Origin: Microvirga sp. 3-52
Lineage (GTDB): Bacteria > Pseudomonadota > Alphaproteobacteria > Rhizobiales > Beijerinckiaceae
Direction: 5' to 3'
DNA: 58,911 nt
Assembly: GCF_018383585.1 (NCBI RefSeq)
Contig: NZ_JAHAMK010000014.1
Coordinates: forward strand, 50,696 to 109,606
The notes under the pieces are model-generated. The model ran no database searches. It was not told where the DNA came from and saw nothing but the letters and a program-made list of their open reading frames with translations. Position 1 is the stretch's first letter; every line of letters begins with the position of its first letter. This document shows, one piece after another, positions 50,359-58,366 of this stretch. A program made the position numbers and the translations under genes.

Positions 50359-53291
50359 GCGTTTTCCTTCGCCACGGCTTGCATCGTGGGGGTGTACGCC
50401 CGCCGGGCGGGGCGCGGGTTGCGAATGGACTGGTGTGCGAGCGCGATCAGGATAAGCACCGTCGCCCCAACGACGACGGCAAAGACGCCAAGGTCGAACA
50501 GGAGCGCAGTGGCGGCGGGCACCTTGCCGATGGCGGGAACGTCCAGATACTGGAAATAGGACGTCAGGAACGGGTGGCGGAAGAGCCACGCGCCCATTCC
50601 GGTGGAGGCCGCGCAGAGCAGGCCGAGGCCCATCCAGAGAATGGGGCGAATCCGCAGCCGCGCCTCGATCCAGCGGGTTCCGCCGGCCATGTATTGCAGG
50701 ACGAGGGCAATCGACATCGTGACCCCGGCCGCGAAGCCTCCGCCCGGCAGGTCGTGACCGCGCAGGAAGAGGTAGATCGCAACCGTGATGATGACCGGGA
50801 ACAGCCACTGCATGATCACGGCAGGGATCGTGAGGTAATCGGCGAGGGTATCGCCGACGGCACGGTCCAGGCTGGCCCGGTCATGGGCGTCCTGCACCTG
50901 CTGCTGCTCGGGCGCGGCGACGCTCTCGGGTGCGGGGCGGAATCGGCGCAGCAAGGAGAAGACCGTGATGGCCACCACGGCGAGCACCACGATCTCGCCG
51001 AAGGTGTCGAAGCCGCGGAAATCGACCAGAAGGACGTTCACGACGTTGCGTCCGCCGCCTTCGGAGTAGGCGTTCTCGATAAAATAACGCGAGATCGTGT
51101 CCGGGAGCGGCCGCATGAGCATCGCGTAGACGACCAGAGTCATTCCCGCGCCGGACGCGACAGCCAGCATCAGGTCCCGGACCCGCCGCACCCTTGCCCG
51201 CACTCCCATCGTGAGGCCTTCGCCTGCGGTCTCGATCCGCTTCGGCAGCCAGCGCAGGCCGAGAAGGATCAGCACCGTCGTGACGATCTCGACGAGAAGT
51301 TGGGTGATGGCGAGATCAGGCGCCGAGAACCAGACGAAGGTGATGCAGGTGACGAGACCAGCCCCACCCATCAGGACCATGGCTGCGAGGCGGTGGTACT
51401 TGGCCTGATAGGCCGCGCCGATGGCACACAGGCTGCCAACGATCCAGAGCAGGAGGAACGCGGGGTCGAAGGCTGTGCCTGGACGGGAGCCCGCCTCAAG
51501 CCCCTGCCGATAGAGCGGCCAGAGTGGCGCGAGCACCGCGAAGGCCACCAGCAGCCGCAGTTGCGGCTGAAGCCGCTGGGTGCCGAACAGACGCTCCAGG
51601 GAACGTGCCCACTTCCATGACAGCGTGACCAGCACCCGCTCGAAGATGCGCTGGCCCTTGAGATGGCGCACCAGGGGAGGGCCGTCGATGCCTTTCTTCA
51701 GGTGCCGCTGCAACGCCCAGTACAGCGCAATGCCGCCGATAAGGGCGATCACGCTCATGAGGAGCGGTTCGTTGAAGCCGTGCCAGATCGCGAGGCTGTA
51801 GTAGGGCGTGTCCGGCCCCAGAACCGCCCGGACCGCCGTCGACAGGAAGGGCTTGATGGTCATCGCCGGCAGGATGCCGACAAGCAGGCATGCCAGGACG
51901 AGGAACTCGATGGGAAACCTCATCCAGTGCGGCGGCTCGTGCGGCGTGCGCGGCAGATCGGTCGCGGGCGGGCCGAAGAACACGCCGTGGATGAACCGGA
52001 GCGAGTAGGCGACGCTGAAGGCGCTCGCCAGCATGGCGAAGTACGGCAGGGAATGGTCGAGAAGCGAGTCGATGTGGAAGGCCGCCGCCTCGGCAAAGAA
52101 CATTTCCTTGGACAGGAAGCCGTTGAGCAGGGGCACGCCGGCCATGGCGGCGGCCGCCACCATGGCCAGGGTCGCGGTGATCGGCATGAACCTGAACAGG
52201 CCGCTCAGGCGCCGGATGTCACGGGTGCCGGATTCGTGGTCGATGATGCCAGCGGCCATGAACAGTGACGCCTTGAAGGTCGCATGATTGATCGTGTGGA
52301 AGATCGCCGCGACCGCCGCAAGCGGACTGCTGAGCCCGAGCAGGAGCGTGATGAGGCCGAGATGGCTGATGGTGGAATAGGCGAGGAGGCCCTTCAGATC
52401 CTGCTGGAAGATGGCCGCATAGGCCCCGAGAAGCAGGGTGCAGAGGCCGGCCGACACCACGATGTAGAACCAGGCTTCCGTGCCGGACAGGACGGGCCAG
52501 AGCAGGATGAGCAGGAACACGCCGGCCTTCACCATCGTGGCCGAATGGAGATAGGCCGAGACCGGCGTGGGGGCGGCCATCGCATGCGGGAGCCAGAAGT
52601 GGAACGGGAACTGGGCGCTCTTGGTCAAGGCGCCGAGCAGGACCAGGATCAAGGCAGGCAGGTAGAGGCTGCTGCTGCGGACGCGGTTTCCGGAGGCCAG
52701 CACATCGTCCAGGTCGTAGCTGCCGACGATGTGCCCGATCAGCAGGACGCCGACCAGCAGGCACAGCCCGCCGGTGGCGGTCACCGTCAGCGCCATGCGC
52801 GCCCCGTCGCGGGCGCTGGCATTGTGGTGCCAGTAGCCGATGAGGAGAAAGGAAAACAGGCTGGTCAGCTCCCAGAAGAAGACCAGCTGGATCAGGTTGC
52901 CGGACAGAACGATGCCCAGCATCGCGCCCATGAAAGCGAGCAGGAAAGCGAAGAAGCGTGGCACCGGGTCGGCGGGCGACATGTAGTAGCGGGCATAGAG
53001 GACCACCAGAAGGCCGATGCCGGTGACCAGCATGGCAAACAGCCAGGTGAAGCCGTCCATCCTCAGGGTGAAGTCCAGGCCGAGGGTCGGCAGCCACTCG
53101 ACGCTCAGGCGTAGAACGCCGCCACGGCCAACGGCCCGGTACTGGAAGCCAGTCAGAACCATGCAACAGAAGGCGATGGTACCGGCAAGGAAGGCGGCGC
53201 CGTTCCTGGCGTTCTGGCGCAGGAAGATGGCAACGAGGCTCCCGATGAAAGGAAGGGCGACGATGGCCAGGAGGGGCATGCCACTGGACAT
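50355..53291 (-). CDS. mrpA: Mrp Na+/H+ antiporter subunit A, fused to subunit B domain
   Basis: A 978-residue membrane protein. The first ~700 residues are NuoL-like, with the lysine helix FPFHFWLPHAMAAPTPVSAYLHSATMVKAG. The MbhE/DUF4040-like segment and then an MnhB-type domain follow (YLTIPAVIMQWLFPVIITVAIYLFLRGHDLPGGGFAAGV) at about 830-950. The fusion of A and B is the PhaAB form common in rhizobia. The complex expels Na+ or K+ in exchange for protons and supports alkaline and salt tolerance. It is the first gene of the six-gene operon; the 268-nt gap upstream should contain the promoter. Confidence 0.95.
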   Translation of the reverse strand: MSSGMPLLAIVALPFIGSLVAIFLRQNARNGAAFLAGTIAFCCMVLTGFQYRAVGRGGVLRLSVEWLPTLGLDFTLRMDGFTWLFAMLVTGIGLLVVLYARYYMSPADPVPRFFAFLLAFMGAMLGIVLSGNLIQLVFFWELTSLFSFLLIGYWHHNASARDGARMALTVTATGGLCLLVGVLLIGHIVGSYDLDDVLASGNRVRSSSLYLPALILVLLGALTKSAQFPFHFWLPHAMAAPTPVSAYLHSATMVKAGVFLLILLWPVLSGTEAWFYIVVSAGLCTLLLGAYAAIFQQDLKGLLAYSTISHLGLITLLLGLSSPLAAVAAIFHTINHATFKASLFMAAGIIDHESGTRDIRRLSGLFRFMPITATLAMVAAAAMAGVPLLNGFLSKEMFFAEAAAFHIDSLLDHSLPYFAMLASAFSVAYSLRFIHGVFFGPPATDLPRTPHEPPHWMRFPIEFLVLACLLVGILPAMTIKPFLSTAVRAVLGPDTPYYSLAIWHGFNEPLLMSVIALIGGIALYWALQRHLKKGIDGPPLVRHLKGQRIFERVLVTLSWKWARSLERLFGTQRLQPQLRLLVAFAVLAPLWPLYRQGLEAGSRPGTAFDPAFLLLWIVGSLCAIGAAYQAKYHRLAAMVLMGGAGLVTCITFVWFSAPDLAITQLLVEIVTTVLILLGLRWLPKRIETAGEGLTMGVRARVRRVRDLMLAVASGAGMTLVVYAMLMRPLPDTISRYFIENAYSEGGGRNVVNVLLVDFRGFDTFGEIVVLAVVAITVFSLLRRFRPAPESVAAPEQQQVQDAHDRASLDRAVGDTLADYLTIPAVIMQWLFPVIITVAIYLFLRGHDLPGGGFAAGVTMSIALVLQYMAGGTRWIEARLRIRPILWMGLGLLCAASTGMGAWLFRHPFLTSYFQYLDVPAIGKVPAATALLFDLGVFAVVVGATVLILIALAHQSIRNPRPARRAYTPTMQAVAKENA

Positions 53292-53559
53292 GAGTGAGGC
53301 GGTCTCCTTCCGGGGCTGGGGAGCGCGTGCGAAACTCCGAAACTGGGGTAATATCGCCCAATATGGTTGACATAAGAGGCAATACGCAAGGACTTATCCT
53401 GAAAAAATTTGCGCCAGGGTTCGGCCTAGACCGATGTGGGCGGCCGTGCGTCCATCGGTCCCTGCCCGAACCGTAAGCGGCCTGGATGCGCGATCTCTGG
53501 CACGAGGCCCACACCGCTCCGACCGGTGTGGCGCCCGCCCGCAACGGGGGCTGGATTCC

Positions 53560-54282
53560 TTAAGTGGACGGCTCCATGCCGGTATCGGCGGTGCGCATGT
53601 CCGGGAGGACCACCACCGGGGTTCCGACCGGGACGCGGCTGTACAGGTCGAGAATGTCCGGATTGAGCATGCGGATGCAGCCGCTCGACACCGCCTCGCC
53701 GATGGTGTCGGGCTCGGTGGTGCCATGGATCCGGTACAAGGTGTCCCGGCCGTCCTGGAACAGATAGAGCGCTCGCGGCCCAAGGGGATTGCTCGGTCCC
53801 GCAGGCATGCCGTTCGCCCAGGGCCGGTTGCGCTTCGGATCCCGCTTGATCATCGCGGCGGTGGGCGTCCAGCGGGGCCACGCCGCCTTGCGGCCCACCT
53901 GCGCCCGGCCGGCCCATTTCATGCCCTCGGCGCCCACCCCGATGCCGTAGCGGATGGCGCGGCCGTTCTCCCGCACGAGGTACAGGTGGCGGTTGGCCGT
54001 GTCGACCACGATGGTACCGGGCCGCTCCGGGCTGTCGTAGGCGACTTCACGCCTGAGAAACTGCGGATCGACGGTCGAGATGTCGGTGGCCGGAAGCGGG
54101 AATTTCTCGTCCGGCTGCGGTCCGTACATGGCGACGTAGGTCGGATGCGGCGCCTTGAGATCGGCGTCCTGAGGCGTCTGCGTCGAGACGCAGCCTGCCA
54201 GGGTCAGGGCCAGCAGCGTGATGCTGATCACTGCAAGATGCATGGACGGGTTCTGACGGGAGAGGAGGCGGAAACGGGACAT
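53560..54282 (-). CDS. L,D-transpeptidase lipoprotein (YkuD family)
   Basis: A 240-residue exported peptidoglycan enzyme that forms 3-3 cross-links or attaches lipoproteins to the wall. The lipobox LTLAGC ends at C31. The YkuD domain (about 80-235) carries the catalytic H186 and C202 in HGTTEPDTIGEAVSSGCIR. ATG 54282 is used; an internal ATG at 54243 would give a shorter signal peptide, and neither has a strong ribosome site. About 300 nt upstream lies a tandem glycine riboswitch with terminator on the same strand. Confidence 0.9.
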   Translation of the reverse strand: MSRFRLLSRQNPSMHLAVISITLLALTLAGCVSTQTPQDADLKAPHPTYVAMYGPQPDEKFPLPATDISTVDPQFLRREVAYDSPERPGTIVVDTANRHLYLVRENGRAIRYGIGVGAEGMKWAGRAQVGRKAAWPRWTPTAAMIKRDPKRNRPWANGMPAGPSNPLGPRALYLFQDGRDTLYRIHGTTEPDTIGEAVSSGCIRMLNPDILDLYSRVPVGTPVVVLPDMRTADTGMEPST

Positions 54283-54424
54283 GGGGCAGTTCGCTTTTTG
54301 AAGGGAGATGACGGGATGACATCCGCGCGGCCGCACGTGCCCGTTGCGCCGCACGGATCCGTGACGGTTCGCGAGCGCGGATGCGCACAGCCGGAGCGGG
54401 TGCCGACCGGAGGGAAGCAGGGGT

Positions 54425-54538
54425 TCAGTCGGTGACTGTCGGCGCCGGCTTACAGGGCGTGCCGTTGATCGCGCGGCGTGGATGCGGGCCGGGACGACTC
54501 GGCGGTTCGCATGAGGATCGTCGGATGGGGAAAGGCAT
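54425..54538 (-). CDS. Possible small ORF after glycine riboswitch, 37 residues
   Basis: ATG 54538 follows GGAG by 7 nt and lies 13 nt after the riboswitch terminator. The peptide begins MPFPIRRSSCEPPSRPG and ends INGTPCKPAPTVTD, with two cysteines and several prolines. No family is recognised and the composition is not clearly protein-like. It is the first frame that would be translated on read-through of the switch. Confidence 0.35.
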   Translation of the reverse strand: MPFPIRRSSCEPPSRPGPHPRRAINGTPCKPAPTVTD

Positions 54539-54551
54539 GATCAGGCTCCGG

Positions 54552-54582
54552 AAAGGCTCCGCGCACGGATTGCGCGCGAGCC
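54552..54582 (-). terminator. Intrinsic terminator of glycine riboswitch
   Basis: On the minus strand GGCTC, one bulged G, CGCGCA, a 5-nt loop, TGCGCG, GAGCC, then TTT. The stem begins inside the last stretch of G residues of the second aptamer, so aptamer folding and terminator folding compete, as expected of a transcriptional switch. Confidence 0.75.
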
Positions 54583-54760
54583 CCCTCTGTCATTGGCCTG
54601 AGAGCTTCATCGCAGCCGGCTTGAACGGCCGCGACTTACACCTTGGGCGGGAGCGGGACGCTCCGCTTTTCAGAGTGTTTCACCGGTAAGCGGTCCTCGG
54701 TGCCTGAGAGTTTCCGGGGCGGTTGCTCCTTCGGCGGCCAGCACGCTGGCTCTCTCCCGC
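54581..54760 (-). promoter_or_regulatory. Tandem glycine riboswitch
   Basis: On the minus strand the first aptamer reads GCGGGAGAG...GCCGAAGGAGCAA...CTCTCAGGCACCGAGGAC, and the second, after a short linker, CACTCTGAAAAGCGG...CGCCCAAGGTGTAAG...CTCTCAGGCCAATGACAGAG. These are the conserved core segments of glycine aptamers, and the tandem layout is the usual cooperative form. It is followed by a terminator, a possible 37-codon frame and the L,D-transpeptidase gene, not by gcvTHP. No glycine-metabolism gene is within the window on this side. Confidence 0.9.
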
Positions 54761-54892
54761 TCATTGCCAAGCTCAATTGATCTTGTTTTGTGTCATAATT
54801 GTGTTGAGGGTGCGCGATCCCTCCTGCCGGAGATGCAGGAGCCTACCGACGTCTTGCCGCGATACCGCGCCCGTTAGGAACTTCCCCGATTG

Positions 54893-55015
54893 TCAGGTCA
54901 GCCAGAACCGGATGACAAGGCTGACCGTTCCCGTTGCGCCGACGCCGGCGGCCCAGAGACCGATGAACCACAACCATCGTCTGATGGCGGAGCCCCCTTC
55001 GAGATCATCGGTCAT
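54893..55015 (-). CDS. Small oxidase-associated membrane protein (DUF2474-like)
   Basis: A 40-residue protein beginning MTDDLEGGSAIRRWLWFIGL with one membrane helix (LWFIGLWAAGVGATGTVSLVI). Its ATG overlaps the cydB/cioB stop (ATGA at 55015-55018). Tiny single-helix proteins of DUF2474 type follow bd-type oxidase genes in many proteobacteria and are thought to act like CydX. Confidence 0.85.
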   Translation of the reverse strand: MTDDLEGGSAIRRWLWFIGLWAAGVGATGTVSLVIRFWLT

Positions 55016-56022
55016 CAGTGATACCCCTCGTGCCCGGTCTTGCCACGGAACACCCAATACGAATACCCGGTATAGGCGAGGATGATCGGAATCAGCACGC
55101 TCGCGCCGACCAGCATGAACAGCAGGCTGGCATGCGGCGCCGCGGCCTCGTGGATGGTGACGGCGTTCGGCACCACGTGCGGGAACATGCTGACACCCAG
55201 GCCCAGCAGGCAGAGGGCGAACAGCGCCAGCGTCAGCAGGAACGGCCAGTACTCCCAGCGGCGCATCAGGCTCACCAGTAGCATCCCGGAGCAGAGGCCC
55301 ACGAGCAGCGGCACCTGGGCGGTGAACAGCACCTGCGGCCAGGCGAACCAGCGCTCATAATAGGCGCCGCTGAGGAACGGCGTTGCCGCGCTGACGAGAC
55401 CGATGCAGGCGATCAGCCCGACGGCGAGTTTGCCGGCGAGGCGGAAGCTGTGGTTCTGGACGGCGCCCTCGGTCTTCATCACCAGCCAGGTCGCACCAAG
55501 GAGGGCGTAGCCAACCACGAGGCTGACCCCGACCAGCAGGCTGAACGGCGTGAGCCAGTCCCACCAGCCGCCCGCATAGGAGCGTCCCTCGACCACGATG
55601 CCCTGGAGCAGGGCACCGAGCGTGATCCCCTGTGCGAGCGTCGCCACGAGCGAGCCCGTGGTGAAGGCAAGATCCCAATAGCGGCGGTGGCCCGGGTCGC
55701 GCCAGCGGAACTCGAAGGCGACGCCGCGGAAGATCAGCGCCAGCACCATGGCGATGATCGGCGCGTAGAGGGCCGGCAGGATGATGGCATAGGCCAGCGG
55801 AAAAGCGGCCATTAGGCCGCCGCCGCCCAGCACCAGCCAGGTCTCGTTGCCGTCCCAGACCGGCGCGACCGAGTTCATGGCGCTGTCGCGCTCCGGTCCA
55901 GGACTGAAGAACGGGAACAGAATGCCGATGCCGAGATCGAAACCGTCCATCACCACATAGGCGAAGACGGCAAACGCGATGATGAAGGCCCAGAGGGTCG
56001 GGAGATCAAAAACAGGAATCAT
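55015..56022 (-). CDS. cydB: Cytochrome bd-type (cyanide-insensitive) quinol oxidase subunit II
   Basis: A 335-residue membrane subunit with about eight helices, beginning MIPVFDLPTLWAFIIAFAVFAYVVMDGFDLGIGILFPF and containing SVAPVWDGNETWLVLGGGGLMAAFPLAYA, both signature stretches of CydB/CioB. With subunit I it reduces oxygen to water using quinol. It is 3 nt downstream of cydA. Confidence 0.95.
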   Translation of the reverse strand: MIPVFDLPTLWAFIIAFAVFAYVVMDGFDLGIGILFPFFSPGPERDSAMNSVAPVWDGNETWLVLGGGGLMAAFPLAYAIILPALYAPIIAMVLALIFRGVAFEFRWRDPGHRRYWDLAFTTGSLVATLAQGITLGALLQGIVVEGRSYAGGWWDWLTPFSLLVGVSLVVGYALLGATWLVMKTEGAVQNHSFRLAGKLAVGLIACIGLVSAATPFLSGAYYERWFAWPQVLFTAQVPLLVGLCSGMLLVSLMRRWEYWPFLLTLALFALCLLGLGVSMFPHVVPNAVTIHEAAAPHASLLFMLVGASVLIPIILAYTGYSYWVFRGKTGHEGYH

Positions 56023-56025
56023 GAT

Positions 56026-57447
56026 TCAGGCCTTCGCGCCGAGGGTACGGGCGGGATCGACAGAGGGTGCCGGCGTGATGCCGGCGGTCCGGATCGGCTC
56101 GCGCCCGGCCTCGGGCCCGGTCTCACCCGGATGCGGCGGCTTGCCCATGAGCTTGAGGATGTACCCGGTGCCAGCCCCGAAGACGATGAAGTAGACGACG
56201 ATGAAGGTCAGCAGCGACACGGCCACGGCCGGAGCCTCGAGCGGCGAGGCCGAGGCCGCCGTCCTGAGCAGGCCATAGACCGTGAAGGGCTGCCGCCCGA
56301 CTTCCGTGGTAACCCAGCCGGCAATGACGGCAATGAAGCCCGAAGGTCCCATCGCGAGCGCCAGCCGGTGCAGCAGGCGCCAGTCATAGAGCGTGCCGCG
56401 CCACCGGGCGAGAAGGCTGAGCGCTCCAAGCCCCAGCATTGCGAAGCCCAGGCCCACCATGATGCGGAAGGACCAGAACACCACGGGCACGTGGGGCCAG
56501 TTGGCACGGTCGACGGTGTCGAGCCCGTTCAAGGGTGCATTCAGGTCGTGCTTCAGGATGAGCGAGGAGGCCTTCGGGATTTCGATGGCGTGGCGCACCG
56601 TGCCAGCCTCCTGATCGGGGATGCCGAACAGGATCAGCGGTGCTCCGTCCGGATGGCTCTTGAAGTGCCCCTCCATGGCCATGACCTTGGCGGGCTGGTG
56701 CTCCAGGGTGTTGAGCCCGTGCATGTCGCCGGCCAGGATCTGGAGCGGGGCGACAACGGCGACCATGCCCATGGCCATCGAGAACATCACCCGGGCGCCC
56801 TTGTTCGTGCGCTCGCGCAGGAGGTGCCAGGCGCCGACACCGCCCACCACGAGAGCCGTGGTGAGGTAGGCCGCCATCACCGTGTGCACCAGGCGGTAGG
56901 GGAAGGACGGGTTGAACACGATGGCCCACCAGTCCTCCGGCACGAACTGCCCGGCCTCGTTGACGCCGTAGCCGACCGGCGTCTGCATCCAGGAATTGGC
57001 GGACAGGATCCAGAAGGCCGAGATGAAGGTGCCGATGGCGACCGCCAGCGTGGCGGCGAAATGCAGCCGTCGCCCGACCCGCCCCATGCCGAAGAGCATG
57101 ATGCCGAGGAAGCCCGCCTCCAGGAAGAACGCGGTCATGACCTCGTAGGCCATGAGTGGGCCGATGATCGGCCCGGCCTTGTCGGAGAACACCGACCAGT
57201 TGGTGCCGAACTGGTAGGACATGACGATGCCCGAGACCACGCCCATGGCAAACGCCAGGGCGAAGATCTTGAGCCAGTACTTGAACAGGTTGAGATAGAC
57301 CTCGCGTCCGGTCCACAGCCACAGCCCTTCGAGCACGGCGAGATAGCTCGCGAGGCCGATCGAGAAAGCCGGGAAGATGAAGTGGAACGAGACCGTGAAC
57401 GCGAACTGGAAGCGCGCCAGCAGCAGGGCGTCGAACTGGTCGAACAT
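56026..57447 (-). CDS. cydA: Cytochrome bd-type (cyanide-insensitive) quinol oxidase subunit I
   Basis: A 473-residue heme-bearing subunit. The heme ligand is H22 in FTVSFHFIFPAFS, with GTNWSVFSDKAGPIIGPLMAYEV and FFLEAGFLGIMLFG (conserved glutamate of the proton path) further on. The Q-loop is short and the total length below 500, which points to the CIO subtype (CioA) rather than the long E. coli form. ATG 57447 lies 1 nt after the regulator's stop codon. Confidence 0.95.
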   Translation of the reverse strand: MFDQFDALLLARFQFAFTVSFHFIFPAFSIGLASYLAVLEGLWLWTGREVYLNLFKYWLKIFALAFAMGVVSGIVMSYQFGTNWSVFSDKAGPIIGPLMAYEVMTAFFLEAGFLGIMLFGMGRVGRRLHFAATLAVAIGTFISAFWILSANSWMQTPVGYGVNEAGQFVPEDWWAIVFNPSFPYRLVHTVMAAYLTTALVVGGVGAWHLLRERTNKGARVMFSMAMGMVAVVAPLQILAGDMHGLNTLEHQPAKVMAMEGHFKSHPDGAPLILFGIPDQEAGTVRHAIEIPKASSLILKHDLNAPLNGLDTVDRANWPHVPVVFWSFRIMVGLGFAMLGLGALSLLARWRGTLYDWRLLHRLALAMGPSGFIAVIAGWVTTEVGRQPFTVYGLLRTAASASPLEAPAVAVSLLTFIVVYFIVFGAGTGYILKLMGKPPHPGETGPEAGREPIRTAGITPAPSVDPARTLGAKA

Positions 57448-57448
57448 G

Positions 57449-58033
57449 CTACTTGTCCTTGGCATCGTCGCGGCGGCTCTTCTTCGAACCCGGCACGAGG
57501 AAGAGGCGGTCCTTCATCTCCAGGATCTTCTGCACCTTCGCGCCCAGAGTCAGGAGCTGGACGAGGCGCTCCGTGTCGAGCCGCTGCACGTCGGCATACC
57601 AACCGGTCAGAAGCTCGAAGAGATCGTGCATCTCGCGCATGCGCTCCTGGGCATGTCGCTCCTCGGCGCTGGCGGGCTCCTGCATGAGCACCTCGCGCAG
57701 GAGGGTCATGGTCGGGTCGATCTCCCGCTTCTTGCGCTCCTCGACGAGGGTGCGAACGATCTGCCAGATGTCATCAGGGGTAGCAAAATAGTCGCGCCGG
57801 TCGCCTGGCTTGTGCTGGAGCCGCACGAGGTTCCAGGCCTGGAGTTCCTTGAGCCCCATGCTGACATTGGAGCGTGAGACGCCGATCCGCTCGACGATAT
57901 CCTCGGCGTTCAGCGGCTCCTTCGAGAGGTACAGCAGGGCATAGATCTGGCCGACGGTGCGGTTGATGCCCCAGCGGGAGCCCATTTCGCCGAAATGCAG
58001 CACGAAGGTCTGGACGAGGGGAGGGAGGTTCAT
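57449..58033 (-). CDS. GbsR/MarR-family regulator of the oxidase operon
   Basis: A 194-residue regulator with an N-terminal winged helix of GbsR type (RWGINRTVGQIYALLYLSKEPLNAEDIVERIGVSRSNVSMGLKELQAWNLVRLQHKPGDRRDYF) and a helical C-terminal half. It is the first gene of the operon with cydA, cydB and the small subunit. A 30-bp palindrome 8 nt before its ATG is the likely autoregulatory operator. The effector is unknown. Confidence 0.88.
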   Translation of the reverse strand: MNLPPLVQTFVLHFGEMGSRWGINRTVGQIYALLYLSKEPLNAEDIVERIGVSRSNVSMGLKELQAWNLVRLQHKPGDRRDYFATPDDIWQIVRTLVEERKKREIDPTMTLLREVLMQEPASAEERHAQERMREMHDLFELLTGWYADVQRLDTERLVQLLTLGAKVQKILEMKDRLFLVPGSKKSRRDDAKDK

Positions 58034-58366
58034 GATTATTCCGATGTTTCAGAATTTTCTGAAATATCGGATGTGCACTGATCCAAGTCAAGCCAGCGGG
58101 GCTGACACACGCCTGCAAGCGGCATGTCGGCCCAGCCAATCCTGCTGCCATCAAGTAACGTCCAAGTTTGAGGTGCGAAACAGCCAAGATTAATCTATGT
58201 TAATTAAATTGTCGATTGTGACATCATCTTATCGAGATGGCGAATCCGGCTTCTTGGTGATGTCAAGATACAGTATTGTAGGCTAAATGGGGTACGACTT
58301 GGTAGGCCTGGACCTTCCGCCCAGCGTAGCATTTGATGCTATCAAACACCTGGGAGGAAGCATTAC
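58034..58366. other. Divergent intergenic region
   Basis: 333 nt between the oxidase regulator (leftward) and the edge gene (rightward). It holds the palindromic operator and an AT-rich stretch near 58185-58280 that may contain promoters. No gene is seen. Confidence 0.4.
58041..58070. promoter_or_regulatory. 30-bp palindromic operator before oxidase regulator
   Basis: CCGATGTTTCAGAA (58041-58054), centre TT, then TTCTGAAATATCGG (58057-58070); the arms match at 13 of 14 positions. The position directly before the GbsR/MarR gene indicates binding by that protein. Confidence 0.7.
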
